Assembly (NCBI GenBank): GCA_035236585.1
Contig: CP141136.1
Span: 31,208,949 to 31,272,948 of the forward strand
Source of the DNA: Warburgia ugandensis
Lineage: Eukaryota; Streptophyta; Magnoliopsida; Canellales; Canellaceae
Direction of reading: 5' to 3'
DNA: 64,000 bases
Made by a program: the position numbers and the translations under genes. The number at the start of each line of letters is the position of its first letter. The first letter of the stretch is position 1. A model generated the notes under the pieces. That model ran no database searches and had not been told where the DNA came from. It saw nothing but the letters and a program-made list of their open reading frames with translations. Below are positions 33,792 to 46,322 of the stretch, piece after piece.

Positions 33792-36700
33792 TGATAGCAT
33801 AGAATTATTAAAATAGAATATCTTTATATTTAGCATGTTTTATCCCTTTCTTTTATCATAAAGATCATTAATTATGGTTATTTTCGCATTTTGTAAGATT
33901 AGGGTATAATTATAGAAAAGAATACTTTTGGCATTCCAAATGCTAAAAGATGGATAATGTAGAGTCCAAGCATCAACATGGTCTCACCTACCAAATTTAG
34001 TCAAGTCTGAAAGTTCAAAATGCAAAACAGATGTCATTACCATTTTTAGCACAATAAAAAACCTTAGATGCATTGTAAAACCATATCCATGCAAAAGAGG
34101 TTGTAAATAAATAACATAACATAACATAAGCTAGAAGAACTTTTTTGCATGCATGCATGCATTCCACGACCTTTGGGTAAGCTTTAAAGTGAAGCTTGAG
34201 AGCCACACACTTCAAAGGAAGCACGCATGTGACGTACACTCAAACCAGGGCCTATCGAAGACTTAAACTCTAACTATCTTTCTCTGCACTTTAAATTGGG
34301 GACCACCTACATGTGTACCACTAGTTTTTCATAGAAATGTGGTGCATCCCACTTAAATCCTCGTGGAATACATGAAGGGATGGGTATGATTGGCGGAGAA
34401 AAATAAAGATGGAGGAGACAGACAAAAAAAGGGAAATCTAGGGTCAGTTTTCATCTAGGAAATTAAAGAAAGAATGGCTAAGATCATTCCACATCCAAGA
34501 ACATCCTAAAACAAGAATTTGAGTTAGGATTAACCAATAGGAAGAAGCCATGCATGAGAAAGAAGACTTAGCCATTATTGGTGGAGAAAATTTTGGTGAG
34601 CTGCCCACTATTTTTCAAGGAGGACAAAACATGTTCTCCTTAGGAAAAAACATGTTTTTCACTTAAATCTAATTGGTTGGAAATAAAAATGATGGGATGA
34701 GGAGAAAATAAAGGAGAGAAATTAGTTTGGATGAGAAAATCTCTATGAAATCCTAGCTATCCATCTTAAGGCATATTGATCTGAGAGGTGAGAAGGAATG
34801 AGCCAAAACACAATGCTTTTTTTGGATAGGAGACTTCAAGGAAATGTCAACCATTCATCCTAGGGTGGAAACATGATCCAGTGGAAGGGAATGAAGGGAA
34901 ACATGAAAATCCTAGCTTCCATACCATCCCATCTCACCATCCGAGACAAGCATCACACTTGATCTCAACCATTCATCCTAGGCTACACTCCAATGCACTT
35001 AAAAAAGAAATGCTACATGATTTTTCAAGGAAGCTTCCTAGATGTGATAAGGTGAAAGGATAAGGGATAGAGATGAACAAAGATGAGGATGGAAGGGAGT
35101 TTCCAATAGGAAACTTCCACCTTCCCACCCCCACTATGTGAAACACCATAAGGGGAGAAGGGCTTGCATGATTTTACTTATAGAGTGTTCTCCACTTCTC
35201 CATTATGCTCCACCACGTGAAAGAGAGAAAGAAGAAGGGGAGAACTAGGAGATTTCAACCATTGAAGACCATTTGATGATCATTTATAGGGCATTTCATG
35301 CTCAAGGTAAATATAAAGCCTTTCATCCAAGCTCCACATGTACCATCTTCTATGAACAACCCATGTGCACCCCTCATCTTCTTTTCCTTCTCCCTCAATG
35401 CCTTTCCTCATCATCCTTTCTCCACCCTATACCATGCTTCCTTCAAAGCTCTCCATCTTCCATCCACACACCATACTCTCTTTTACCTCTTTTCCGTTGT
35501 CTTTTCAAGCAAGTGAAGCAAGGACCTCACTTATTCCTTTTGTCTTTTTAAGCACCTCACTTATTCCTTTTGTCCTTTTCAAGTACCTCATTATCTACCA
35601 TTAATCATCAACATACCACTCTTTCCCAACTCTTTTATCATCTTCTTATTTCTTCTCCAAAGCACCTCCCTTATACCTCCATCTCCACATCACACAAAAC
35701 AACTCCTTTTCACTTTTAAATATCACACATAAGCCTTGTTTTCTTCCCCTCTTTGTCTATATCCTTGCATGCACATATCTCTTTCTCAACTCTAAACTAA
35801 ACACGACCTTCTCCATCCCTCATTCTCATGCATCCTAGCTCTCATATCCCTATCTCCATCATCTTCTAATCTAAATCTTTTCCTTCATCCCATCTACACT
35901 CCACAACCCTTTTATGCCCCTCTCTTAGACACTACGCATCTTCCATCAACAAACCACCCATCCAATCCCATCCATCATATATAATATTCCTTAGTTTTTT
36001 CCCACCTCAGATGAACGTTTTTTATACCTTTACCTAGGCTTATGGCTTGAGTGGTGGATGACCCCTAACCTTGGTTGAGTGACACAATAAGGTTATGTCA
36101 TAAGCAGACAACAAGAAAGAACGGTGGTAGTATGAGGGCTAGTGATTTTTGTGAAGGTTTTTCTTTGAGTGACATGGAGGAGTACTTGGGTGATCTCGTT
36201 CTACTCCGTAGTTTATATTTGATTTTATATATTTTCTTACTTGTAATCATTTCTTTTAATGAAATAAAGTCTATTTTCTTTTAATTAATGTGTTACTTCA
36301 TGCTTAAGTTTATTTTATTACTTTAATTGTTAGAAATAGTTTGATTGTGTTACTTGTAAAATATACATTTTTATGCATTATATTAGCCAAATTTATTTAT
36401 CCAGGCAATAGAATGAAAATGTGTTAAATAAAATATTTTTGAGATTAAGTAATTTTAGGTTAAAACAGAATGCTTAAGTATTAGTATTAGATTTTTACCT
36501 ATCTAATTACATGCTTAGTGATTGTTCTAAGGAAGGATACATAGTATGGTAAGTAGATAGTTAAATACAAAATTCTTTGATAGCTTGTGCTCTAAAAAAG
36601 ACATGTTATACTCTCAATAAGTATTTTAACTAAGCTAGAATCTAATATTAAGAAAATCATAAAAAGAGTTACTATTATGAGAATTCTATGAACATGTATA

Positions 36701-36893
36701 AGTGAAAAATCTAAATAACTTAATTCTAGAAACATTTATTTTTAATATATTGTATTTTAATTCCCTACTTTAGATTTTATTTCTAGTGTTTTAAGTTTCT
36801 GTGATTTTGAGAATTTTAGGTAATTAATTAAGTTAATTAAAATGATTTGGCTATCCTATAATGGACCTATGCACATGCAGTTATTATCTAATT
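33792..36893 (+). mobile_element. 3' LTR of element 1 (~3.1 kb)
   Basis: It starts TGATAGCATAG (or TGTCTGATAG at 33788) right after the purine tract. From 34205 it follows the two left copies (20243-22734, 22735-25458). Its end, 'gacctatgcacatgcagtta', corresponds to 'gactcgtgcacttgtagtta' at 25426 in the 5' LTR; the last ~15 bases are replaced by unrelated sequence. Frames in its pyrimidine-rich half (35273-35604) are not genes. Confidence 0.75.
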
Positions 36894-36904
36894 CCTCCCA
36901 CTAT

Positions 36905-37240
36905 CTTAGTTCTCTCCCAATTCATGATTTCTTATTTGAGATCACATCACCAAGAAATTGCACCTTGTCCACCATAACTCACATTTGCTGAACTTGATGG
37001 ACAATAGGTCAATCTAAGATGTTCTTAGGACAATTCAAAGATGATCTTAGGGCACCTCCCCACTAGCTGAATATATCAGGATATCATTGACAACAACAAT
37101 GACAAATTTGTTAAGATAGTCATTAAATCCAAAAAGTTTGCAGGTGCATTTATTAGCCCAAATGGCATCTTTTATCAAACACTTGTAGACCCATCTATCA
37201 ATATAATAATGTTCATCGACCAATCATTGATGGCCTTCAC
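36905..37240 (-). pseudogene. Chromovirus reverse transcriptase fragment, antisense
   Basis: On the minus strand, MPFGLINAPANFLDLM (about 37180-37130) is the RT block before the catalytic site, followed after a frameshift by VVNDILIYSASGE, where the catalytic YVDD-type box has become V-N-D, and then HLRIVLRT and FSKCELWW with later frame changes. This is a chromovirus-type RT, unlike the Athila RTs around it. It is about 110 codons long and wedged between the 3' LTR of element 1 and the gag of element 2. Confidence 0.7.
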
Positions 37241-37289
37241 CCTTCCCATGCCACTTAAGGAGTACAACACAACTAATGAATACACATCG

Positions 37290-38500
37290 ATGTCTTGCAT
37301 TAGGATTCCAACCAATTCAAATGCTAATGAATGACTCATTAAGCCCCATATCATTCAAACGTTGCCATCTTTCTATGGGTTTAACAGTGAAAATCTATGT
37401 AGGTCTTTAAATGACTCTATAGAGATTTGTACTACTCTTAAGTTAGATGATCTTACTATTGAGGCATTTCGGATGTGTTTATTTCCTTTATCATTAAAGG
37501 ATATGGTAAAAGAATAGTTGCACTCCTTAGAGCTTGCATCAATCAATCCATGGGCTCAGATGCAATAAGAGCTGATGAAGAAACACTTTCCCATTGGCAA
37601 TATGAACCAAATTAGAAGAGTAATTACCACTTTTTCCAAACTACCCAATGAACTATTTCACTAAAGCTGGGATAGAGTGAAGAAACTTCCTCGAAAATTT
37701 TCCTACCATGCAATTCGAAAATATCAATCAATGCATCACTTCTATAAGTTCTTGGAGAAAAGCAGCCATCATGTAGATGTGAGTTAAGAGGGACTTTTTT
37801 TTACTTAAAGATGAAAATGAGGCATATGATTTGTTTGAAAATCTAAGTAAAAATTCCTTACAACATGCTGGCTTGAGTAGGAATGAAAGTGAGATATCAA
37901 AGAGTGGTTTATATGACATTTGCATAGCATAGATCTATCTAACAAGGTAGATAATTTGAGTAGAAAAATAGATCTTCTCGTGAGCACCACTCACACACAT
38001 CCACTTGCCACTTAAGAGGCATGTTCCATTTGTAATCCTACCCATAGCATCAAAGAGTGTTCTTCTACTTATCAATACCTAGAATTTGTCTAGGTGCATA
38101 TCAATGTGGCCCAACCCTTCCCTAAGAATGAGCTCAATAATCAATTATTCTAATACATATAGTCTAGGTGGAGGAAAACCCCAATTTGTCATTGGGACCA
38201 CAAAACCAATGGACAATGCTCAATCTAGCCCCTAGAACTAATTTATTACGTCTACTAAATAATTCTTTGTACTTTGCACCACTTATAGCTACAAGTTCTA
38301 ATTTTGAGAGCAAGGTATTGAATGCCTTGCAGAATATCCAACCCATGTCCCAACTTCTTCACTTACACACTCAGCCCATAGCCAAACCTAAGGTGCAAGT
38401 TGGCCAATCAACTAGTTCTATCAATAAAACGAAGGCGGGCACACTTGTTAGCACACCATTGAACAACCCAAGATGTCAAATTTGGGATAGATGGATCTAC
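37290..38500 (+). pseudogene. gag of element 2, 5'-truncated
   Basis: The capsid part reads IEICTTLKLDDLTIEAFRM and LFPLSLKDMVKE (37420-37515), SINPWAQMQ, MKKHFPIGNMNQIRRVITTF (37575-37640) and later NKVDNLSRKIDLL (37940-37975), a coiled-coil-like stretch. A partial zinc-knuckle-like CSICNPTHSIKEC is seen near 38025-38065. The start and the 5' LTR are missing: sequence to the left is the chromovirus RT fragment. It is broken by stops. It is related to, but clearly different from, the gag of element 1. Confidence 0.8.
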
Positions 38501-38509
38501 TCCTCAATC

Positions 38510-39640
38510 TAATGAGCATTTTCAAGCCATCACAACCCTTAGGAGTGGGAAATATATAGATAATAGGGTCATGGGTTTATCCATGGGCAGCCATAAGAGT
38601 GATAGGGATGTAAAGGAACCACCATAGGAGTTTAGTAGATCCACAATTGTAAACCCTGACATGATAGTGTTCCTTCTCATGAAGTAGTGGTGGCATCCAA
38701 GACCACTCTAGAGCGACCTAATGTACCAAAAGCACCACTCCCTCAATTTCTTGATCAACATTCCCCTTTTAAGAAGAGCACTAAGATGGAAGACAATCTT
38801 AAATCTTTTAAACAGGCTAAAATCAATCTTCCACTCTCAGAAGCCATTAAAAAATCTTGGCAAATGATAAGTTTCTTAAAGGCCTTTGTACTCAAAACCA
38901 CACATCTAGGACTTATGTGTTCAAGAAGGTCTTTCTCACTAAATAGGTTAGTTCTATTTTGGACAACACTACCCTCTTAAAGATAAGGATCCAAGAGTTT
39001 TTGCTATCTCATGTGTTATGGGGAATCATTCCATTGGTAGAGCTCTCTTAGACTTAGGAGCTAGAGTAAATCTTTTACCCTACTAGTGTGTGAAACTTTA
39101 GGCTTGGGAAAGCTTGAAATGCACATTGGTAACCTTGCAATTAGCCCATATGTCTGTTTATGATCTTGGGTTGTGACTCAAGATGTGTTCGTAGGAGCAA
39201 ACAAGTTCTTCTTTCCTATCAGTATCCTTGTCCAAGATATGAAACCTCTCTCCAATTCTAACCATCAAATCCCTGTGATTTTAGGCTATCCCTTACTAAC
39301 TATAGCTGATGTGAGCATCAATTGTAGGACAAAGGTCATGGATGTCTCCTTGGAGAATATGAAAGTTAGGCTCAATGTTTTTCATTCATCTAGTCAATTG
39401 TCGCATAATCAATCAGAATGCTTCTTAGTTGATACAATTGATGAATCATTCAAGAAACTCCTCTCTTAGTACTTTCTAAAGATACCCTTATGGATAACTT
39501 AGTATAATTTGCAGAAGAGTATTCTAAGAATGACCCAAGTATAGGAGAAGCCCATTAGCAGTTAGGTACCATTTTTCCTTGTCCCAGCCCTTGGAGACTT
39601 AGGGTTGAGCTTTTACCCATCTCTACAAGCCCACCACTTC
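38510..39640 (+). pseudogene. Protease region of element 2, active-site motif retained
   Basis: An ITTLRSGKYID block (38538-38570) marks the gag-protease border. An INLPLSEAIKK block follows at 38824. The catalytic segment reads RALLDLGARVNLLPY (39039-39083), with LDLGA intact, unlike the NLRA of element 1. The open frame 39173-39469 (98 codons) continues with VGANKFFFPISILV, NHQIPVILGYPLLTIA and INCRTKVMDVSLENM. Stops lie between these parts, so no functional protease is encoded. Confidence 0.8.
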
Positions 39641-40450
39641 AGTCTTTAGTAGATTCTCCCCCTAAACTTGGGTTCAAAAATCTTCCTAGTTCACTCAAAT
39701 GTGCTTTCTTAGGCCCTAGTAGCATTGTTCTTGTAATTACCTCATCTACCTTGTCTAGTGAATAGAACAATGGGTTATTAGCTATCCTCACCATAGAAGA
39801 GCTATAGTGTGAAGTGTTGCATATTTGAAAGGCAATGATCTGTCTATTTGCATGTGTAGTATTCACTTAAATGATCAAACCAAACCATTGAGAGAGGCTC
39901 AGGGGGGCCTAAACCTTAAGATGAGAGAGACAATGATGAAAGAACTAGCAAAGCGTTTAGATGAATCATTTATCTTATCTCTAATAGTTAATGGGCTAGC
40001 CCCATACAAGCTATTCCTTAAAAGTCTGGCATCATAGTCAAGACAACTCTTGAGAGAGAGTCGAGACATACACAATAACTATGGGATGGAAAGTTTGTAT
40101 TGATTACTAAGAGTTGAACTCCATCACCCAAAAAGATCACTTCTCTTTGCCCTTCATTGACCAAATTTTAAAGAAATTTACTACCTAAGAATTCTATTGC
40201 TTCTTATATGGATACTTAGGATACAATCAAGTTTGTATCTTTCTAGGAGATTAAAAGAAGACTACCTTCACCTATCCCTTAAAACTAGTACCTACCATTG
40301 TGTGCCATTTGGGTTATGTAATTCCCTTGCTACCTTCCAAAGATGCATGATACCTATCTTCTCTTATATGGTTGATAAATTCTAAGAAGTTTTATGGATG
40401 ATTTTTCTATTTTCTATGCATATTTTGATCAATGTCTCCATCATCTTTCA
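39641..40450 (+). pseudogene. Reverse transcriptase of element 2, decayed
   Basis: Upstream pieces include PPKLGFKNLPSSLKCAFLG (39658-39715). RT landmarks: CIDYXELNSITQKDHFSLPF (about 40093-40155; X is a stop), FYCFLYGYLGYNQV (40190-40235), KKTTFTYP (about 40255) and PFGLCNSLATFQRCM (40307-40352). The catalytic YMDD-type box lies near 40395 as 'tttatggatgatttt' (FMDDF), so both aspartates are kept, unlike element 1. At least six stops or shifts are present. Confidence 0.8.
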
Positions 40451-41073
40451 CTTGTGCTTAAACATTGCGAGGAGACCACTTTTATCCTTAGTTAGGAAAA
40501 GAGTCATTTTATGGTTCAAGAGAGAATTGTCCTAGGCCACACACTGTCTAAACAGGGAATTGAAATAGATAAGTCCAAGGTAGAAATTATAGTAAACCTT
40601 CCACCACCAACCATGATTAAGCAAATTTGCTTCTTTTTAGGCCATGCAGGATACTATAAGTGATTCATCAAATATTTAAGTAAAATTTTCCATCCTTTAT
40701 GTTCTTTACTTGCTAAGGACTCACCTTTTCCCTTTGATGATGGCTTTGATAGCTTTTATTTTGTACTCTAATCATCTAGCCATTGGATTACTCCCTTGCT
40801 TCTAAAATCATGTGTGATGATTTAGATTATGTCATAGTACAGTCCCAGGACAGTGAGTGAACTTAACAAAGTCCCTTTCTGATGCTCAATCGAATTGCAC
40901 TACTACTATAAAGGAGCTTCTAGTAGTATTATATGCCCTTAATAAGCTTAGATCATGTCTCTTAGGTTCCAAAATCATCATCTTTTTTTATTTTTCTGCT
41001 TTGTGTTTCCTTCTTTCCATGAATGATATTGGGCCATGAATCATTCATTAGATTTTGTTACTCCAAGAATTTG
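40451..41073 (+). pseudogene. RNase H of element 2, cut off by element C
   Basis: The connection domain gives GIEIDKSKVEIIVNLPPP and LGHAGYYKXFIK (40558-40668; X is a stop). RNase H follows: MCDDLDYVIV (40810-40840), then LSDAQSNCTTTIKELLVVLYA and LNKLRSCLLGSK (40875-40975). The last recognisable motif is ILLLQEF (41051-41073), after which the LTR of element C begins in mid gene. The gene resumes in the integrase at about 50455, more than 9 kb to the right. Confidence 0.8.
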
Positions 41074-43993
41074 TGTTGTGATTTTAAATCTTAACTCGCA
41101 AGTGCATGAACCAGTTGTAGTAATTCACACGAGGAGATTGATCCCACAAGGAATTTTATGATTCGTGAGAGTAGTGGGTCCTTACTAAGATATTTAACCT
41201 AGCTAAGACAATGGAGATTTGTGTCCCAACTTAGGAAAGAAACTTAACAAAATGCTTGATGTGCAATTAAACCAAACTTATAAACTTTCCAAAATGAGAA
41301 CTTTTCTAAATTGAGAACTTACTAAAAATAAATTGTAGCAACTTTCCTAAATCAAACCTTTGCAAACTAGTGATTACTGAAATCTAAACTAATATCAACT
41401 ATAGCTAAACTAAAGGAAAACAATAAATAATCTAGCAAGTAAAGGAGAACTACCCAAGCACATGACCATGAAATGGTGTGCATAATTCATGGGGTCTGAA
41501 TTGGTCTAATTAACTAATTTAAAAACCTAACACATGAAATCTAAACAAAGAATTGACTAAGCAATCTAACAATTGAATTGGGTCCATAAAAAATAAGCGA
41601 ACATTAAGTATAGGGTGCTAGGAATTAAACATATACAATCCATTCCAAAAAATTCCAGCAACATGCTAGTTTTGACATCCCCTTAATGAGACATGGAAAA
41701 CATTGAATTAAGTACTTTTCATGCAATCAAAAATTCAAGAATTGAGATATTTAACTGTTAGAAATAAGTATGAACCAGAACTTCCAACTAACTTCATTGA
41801 ATCGAGGCAAAATCCATTAACATGATACACATATACATGTATTCCAATCTGAAAATTGTAATCGATTACAATGAATGCTACTTGATCTTAAACAACCCAA
41901 AAATACATGCTAAACCTTCTTCAATCATCTAAAATTAGTCATAAGTAAGCATGCACTAAGATCAATTGGAAATCCACTAGAAAGTAAAGACAAAGCTTGA
42001 GGAACACTAAGCAAAGCAAGAAAGAATTAATGGAATCAAAGGAGATCTAATGGTAATAAAAAGAAAAGAAAAGAGAGTTTGATCAATAGATTTAAGGTGA
42101 CTTTCGCTTGGCTATCACTTCAAGGGAAAATAACCTTGGATCTAAGCAAGAAGATGAAAAGGTTCTCAACTAAGCATACCATTAAGATCAAATATGATTC
42201 ACTAAATTTTAAGTCACAAGGATGGTGTGATTCATGGAATGTTCACACCATTCTTATATCATGTAAAAACCCAAAACAAAATCCTCTAATTCCTCCTTAA
42301 TTTAGAAAACATGAAGATCAAAGAAAGATTGATAGAAAGCCAAGATGAAACCTAAGGAATACTAAGGAAAGTAAGCTAAAGAACAAAGGAATTAAAAGCT
42401 TAAGTAAGATGGAACAATGAACAAAATAACAAGGGAAAAGAGGCCTACCTTGACTTGAAGAGAATGCATGTAAGTATAAAGGAAGAAAAACTACCAAAAG
42501 AAAACTGCATTGAAGATTTTAAGGAGAGGAGAGAAGGGAACAAAGGGACACCTCCTCCTTTTAGAGTGGGCGTTCTTTTTCTCCAAAAAAAACTTGTGTG
42601 GATCATTTTTGGGGCCTTCTCTATACTTTATATCCTAATTTTTCTATAGTGTCTTAAGGTAAACCTAGGGTGGGGATCAAATAGGAAGAGGATTGGATGG
42701 CTAGGATTAAAATATCAAGGGCTACCTAGGGTTTTATTAAAGAGGAAATCGAGTGGGATATTTTGAAGGGAGATAAGATGGGAGATGCCACTTTTTTAGG
42801 ATGGGGTGTCTCCCACTTCTAAAAATTGTGAATGCCCTTTTGGGAATTAGAAAGGTGGTTGGAGCTGAGGTAAGGAGAGAGAAGGTGAGGTGGAGAGTAG
42901 ACAACATGGTAATTGGTTAGACTGGAAAGAAATTAGGAGAGTGGTGGAGCGGATGAGGCAAGGAGGGAAGGGAAGCTCCTACTTTGTAGGAGTTTCATGT
43001 GGAACTCCTCCCTTGAATGTGTTTCACATAGAGTTCCAAAAAAAAACGGAAGGGAAGATGGGAGGAAACTAAAGGATAAGAAAGAGATGAGGAGGAAGGA
43101 GATGGTTGGTAAGGTAGCTTCCTAAGATGGAGATTTGTTGGATGGTCTAAATGAAAGTTTAGAAGATAAGACTCTTGGATGGAAAGTGAAATTCATAGTG
43201 TCCCTTAGTGGTGAGGTGGAAAGTGAAAAAAACATGGAAAAATAATAAAAACGGACAGGTATCTTCCTATTGGTCTATATGTTACTTATCCCAGTGGATT
43301 TTTCCTCAATTATCTTCAAAATATCCCTAAATATCCCAAGGATAATTCTTTGGATTCTCCTCCAATCATGGCCCTCCATGTAGCTTGGCTCATGTGGTTT
43401 TATCGCCAACTTTAAGAGCTCCATTGGCTTGGCTACATGGCTAGCTTTAGGTGTTCTTTTGGCTTGGCTAGGTGGCTCAACCCCTTGGCTTTGGTGGCTA
43501 GCTAGGCTCCTTAGTTTGTCACCTTCTTCATGGCTTAAATATTGCTAAGTGGCTTAAGTGAATGCCATGCAAAGTTGGTGGACATTGCAATGGCTTGTGC
43601 ATGGGCCCACTTTGGCCACCTTTGACTCCTTCAAAATCCATTATTGCTTGTCCTGAAGATGATCTTGACCATTGTTCTCACTTTAGATTGATGACTTTTA
43701 GGTGTTGATTGGATTTTTCAATCTTGATCTATTTTTATCCCAATTGATGTCAGCCGTTGGATCACCATCTTGCTTCCTACAAAAAGTGAAAAACTCTAAT
43801 TAAATCTTAGAAAAATAAGATTAATCATCTACCTTCGATTATCTTTTAAACCTACAAAAGATCAAATTTTTTAGTCATTAGTTTAAAAATGCATGTGTTA
43901 TAACTTTTTGTCAAAAATCCTAATTTACCCTTGTAAGTTATAGCACATGGGCAACTAATTGGGTGATTTCTATACAAATTTAGACACTTATCA
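41074..43993 (-). mobile_element. 3' LTR of element C (2920 bp)
   Basis: On the minus strand it runs from TGATAAGTGTC at 43993 to AAATCACAACA at 41074. It can be followed along nearly its whole length against the solo LTR 46323-49084 on the other strand, for example 'accaataggaagatacc' at 47038 and, on minus, near 43280. It is preceded by a ggttggggggtg tract. Its left flank is ATTTG (41069-41073) in the RNase H of element 2. Open frames inside it (42079-42300, 42455-42649, 42890-43072) are not genes. Confidence 0.85.
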
Positions 43994-46322
43994 CACCCCC
44001 CAACCAACATTTTTCTAGTCTCAAGCAAAACACGTGAAAAATTATATTACAAAAACTACTACAAATTGTCATTTTTATAGGTATTCACAATTTCATTTAG
44101 CATATGCAACAAGTCCTTAAACCCATAAGTTACCCCTAGTGGATGAGTTATGCCTTGTGAGAGTTTGAAATGAATGTACCCACAAATTTCTCAAAAAAAA
44201 TTTGAAAGTTCTTTATTAATTTGAGAAAATTTTCTAATATTCAGCTTATATGAAATACTTAACTTTAGCTTGTTAATAAATATGAACAAAAAAGTTCAAA
44301 ATCAAACCCTTATTCTAAAGATATCCCATTATTTTGTTAACTTCGGAAGGTGAGTGTGTTCTATAACTAATATGTAATTGTTGTTTCAAAGTGAAATATA
44401 ACTTAAATTAGCATCCAAATGTATGCTTTGATTTCAATTCCCACAAGATATACTTATCACTCAAAAAGAAGTCACTCGAAAAGCTTTTAATCTCCCATTA
44501 GTATGTTTGTAGAATATTGTTCATCAAATCCAAAAAACTCACATATTCCATACAAAAGAACGATAACTTAGAAAAAATGACGATAGTGGTCTCATAAAAA
44601 GATATCAACTATTAAGAATGTTACACTCCACCAAACTCCTTATTCATTTATAACCATATCCAAGTCATACTTCTTCTAAGATCAAGTTAAGACTTCTATT
44701 AGGATGACATATAGGCTTAGGTAAGGGTTATCAAAAGAATGGATATAAAGGTAAACAAAGGTTGTTTGAAAAATATGTAAAGGTCTTCTATTAGTGTGTT
44801 CACAACTTTTTATTTTTCTTCACACAAGTGAACATTCTTCTTCTCATTGGCTATCTTTTGTTTCCTTTTCACTTGACTTTATAAATAGCCTTTTTGAACT
44901 TTTTCTTCTTTTTAACCTTTTTTTATGTCAATCTCTTAAATTGTATTATTCATATTTTTTTCAAGATATTTTTCAACCTTCTCTGCATATTTTCAACACA
45001 AGTGGATAATGGATATATACTAGGGGTTCAATATAGGTAAAGGTTGTTTTCCTAACAAATACAAGGTTTATTTTAAAAGGCTCAATGGATTAACTAGAAA
45101 AATATAGGGAAGGATAAAGGCTCTGAATTTACTAAGGATGGCTTCCATCATCACCTAGGTTTCATATGACTTAAAAATGATCGTAAACTTAAGAGATATA
45201 TATGGTACAGTCTTTTTATGATGTCTCAATAGCTAAGCAAGTTGAAGAATAATGAGACCAACTAAGAAATAATGTCTGCTGAAGAAAAATTTTAGATTTA
45301 TGTATAACCCTTAGAAAAGCAAGACCGGTTCAAATCTCACTAAGGTTATAAGTCTCCACAAATCTTCTTCAAGATCTCTAAGTTATATTTTTCTCAACTT
45401 AAGCTATATATAGCTATTTTATGCAATTAATGTTCTGACTTTAATTTTTAATGAAACACATAGAAAAAGAATAATATAGTGAACTAATTGTATGCAACTC
45501 TAATAATAAGCTAAAGTTAAATAGATTGTTGAATATGCAAGAAACCTAAATTCTCATCTTTATAAAGGAACTTATCATTAAAAAAAAATTCTAAAATACA
45601 AGAAAAGTTAGAAATCCCATATATATATATATATATATATCTACACCCCCAAACCTAAACTAAACATTGTCCTCAATGTTTTGAAACATAGGAATCTTAA
45701 ATGATGAAAGGGCAATGTAGAATGATAAGACTTTCTAAAAATTCTTAAGTTGCCACCCACTGAGCACTCAGTTTAACATCTTTAGCTAAACATGGCCTAC
45801 AGCTAATCTAACCATCTAAACCTAGACTAGCTAGTTCAACTAATTTTTTATAATCCTAAACCTAGCAAGTTCAACAAAGATTTTCTAATCCTAAACCTAA
45901 CAATGAATTAGCAAGATTTCTCAAATCATTTCAGAATCTCACGATAGTCTATATATTGCCTCCACCTGGAGATTTTTGGTGGTGGTAACATTAAGGCGCC
46001 ATAGACCTCCACGATTTTGAGTTGTGGAGAATCATAATACCTCCACAATTGGATGTGTCTTCATCAAATTTATAAAAATAAGAAAGACACGATTCTAGAG
46101 GATCTAGGTTGGATGTTTCTAAGGTTTCATTTTCTTCATCAATGAAAGTTTATTCATCATAACTATAACAAAAAGCAGAACATGGCTCAAGTTTCTGTGG
46201 ATCATTGTGGACTTTATGGCTCATAATACTCATAAGATATTTCCATCCTATCATCATCATCATCATCAATAGCTAAGGTTGGTGAAAAACTCTATGGTTC
46301 AGTAAAAATTGGTAATTTTCAC
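43994..46322 (-). mobile_element. Element C internal region, 3' part (3' UTR and ORF X end)
   Basis: Reading leftwards from 46322, it starts in the sequence upstream of ORF X (as at 3760-4030 in element A), has a short ORF X remnant at 45950-46090 with most of the middle deleted, then the 'gttgaggacaatgtttagtttag' block near 45670, an AT run (45619-45640), and the 3' UTR up to the purine tract. Compared with A and D the ORF X part lacks roughly 450 bases. The 71-codon + frame at 44794-45009 is in the 3' UTR and is not supported as a gene. Confidence 0.7.

Noticed and set aside
42079-43072. Three open frames of 60-73 codons on +
   Set aside because: All inside the LTR of element C and antisense to it; the related LTR 46323-49084 does not keep them.
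44794-45009. 71-codon hydrophobic frame on +, considered as a small membrane protein
   Set aside because: It is antisense to the 3' UTR of element C and is not open in the homologous parts of A, D and element 1.
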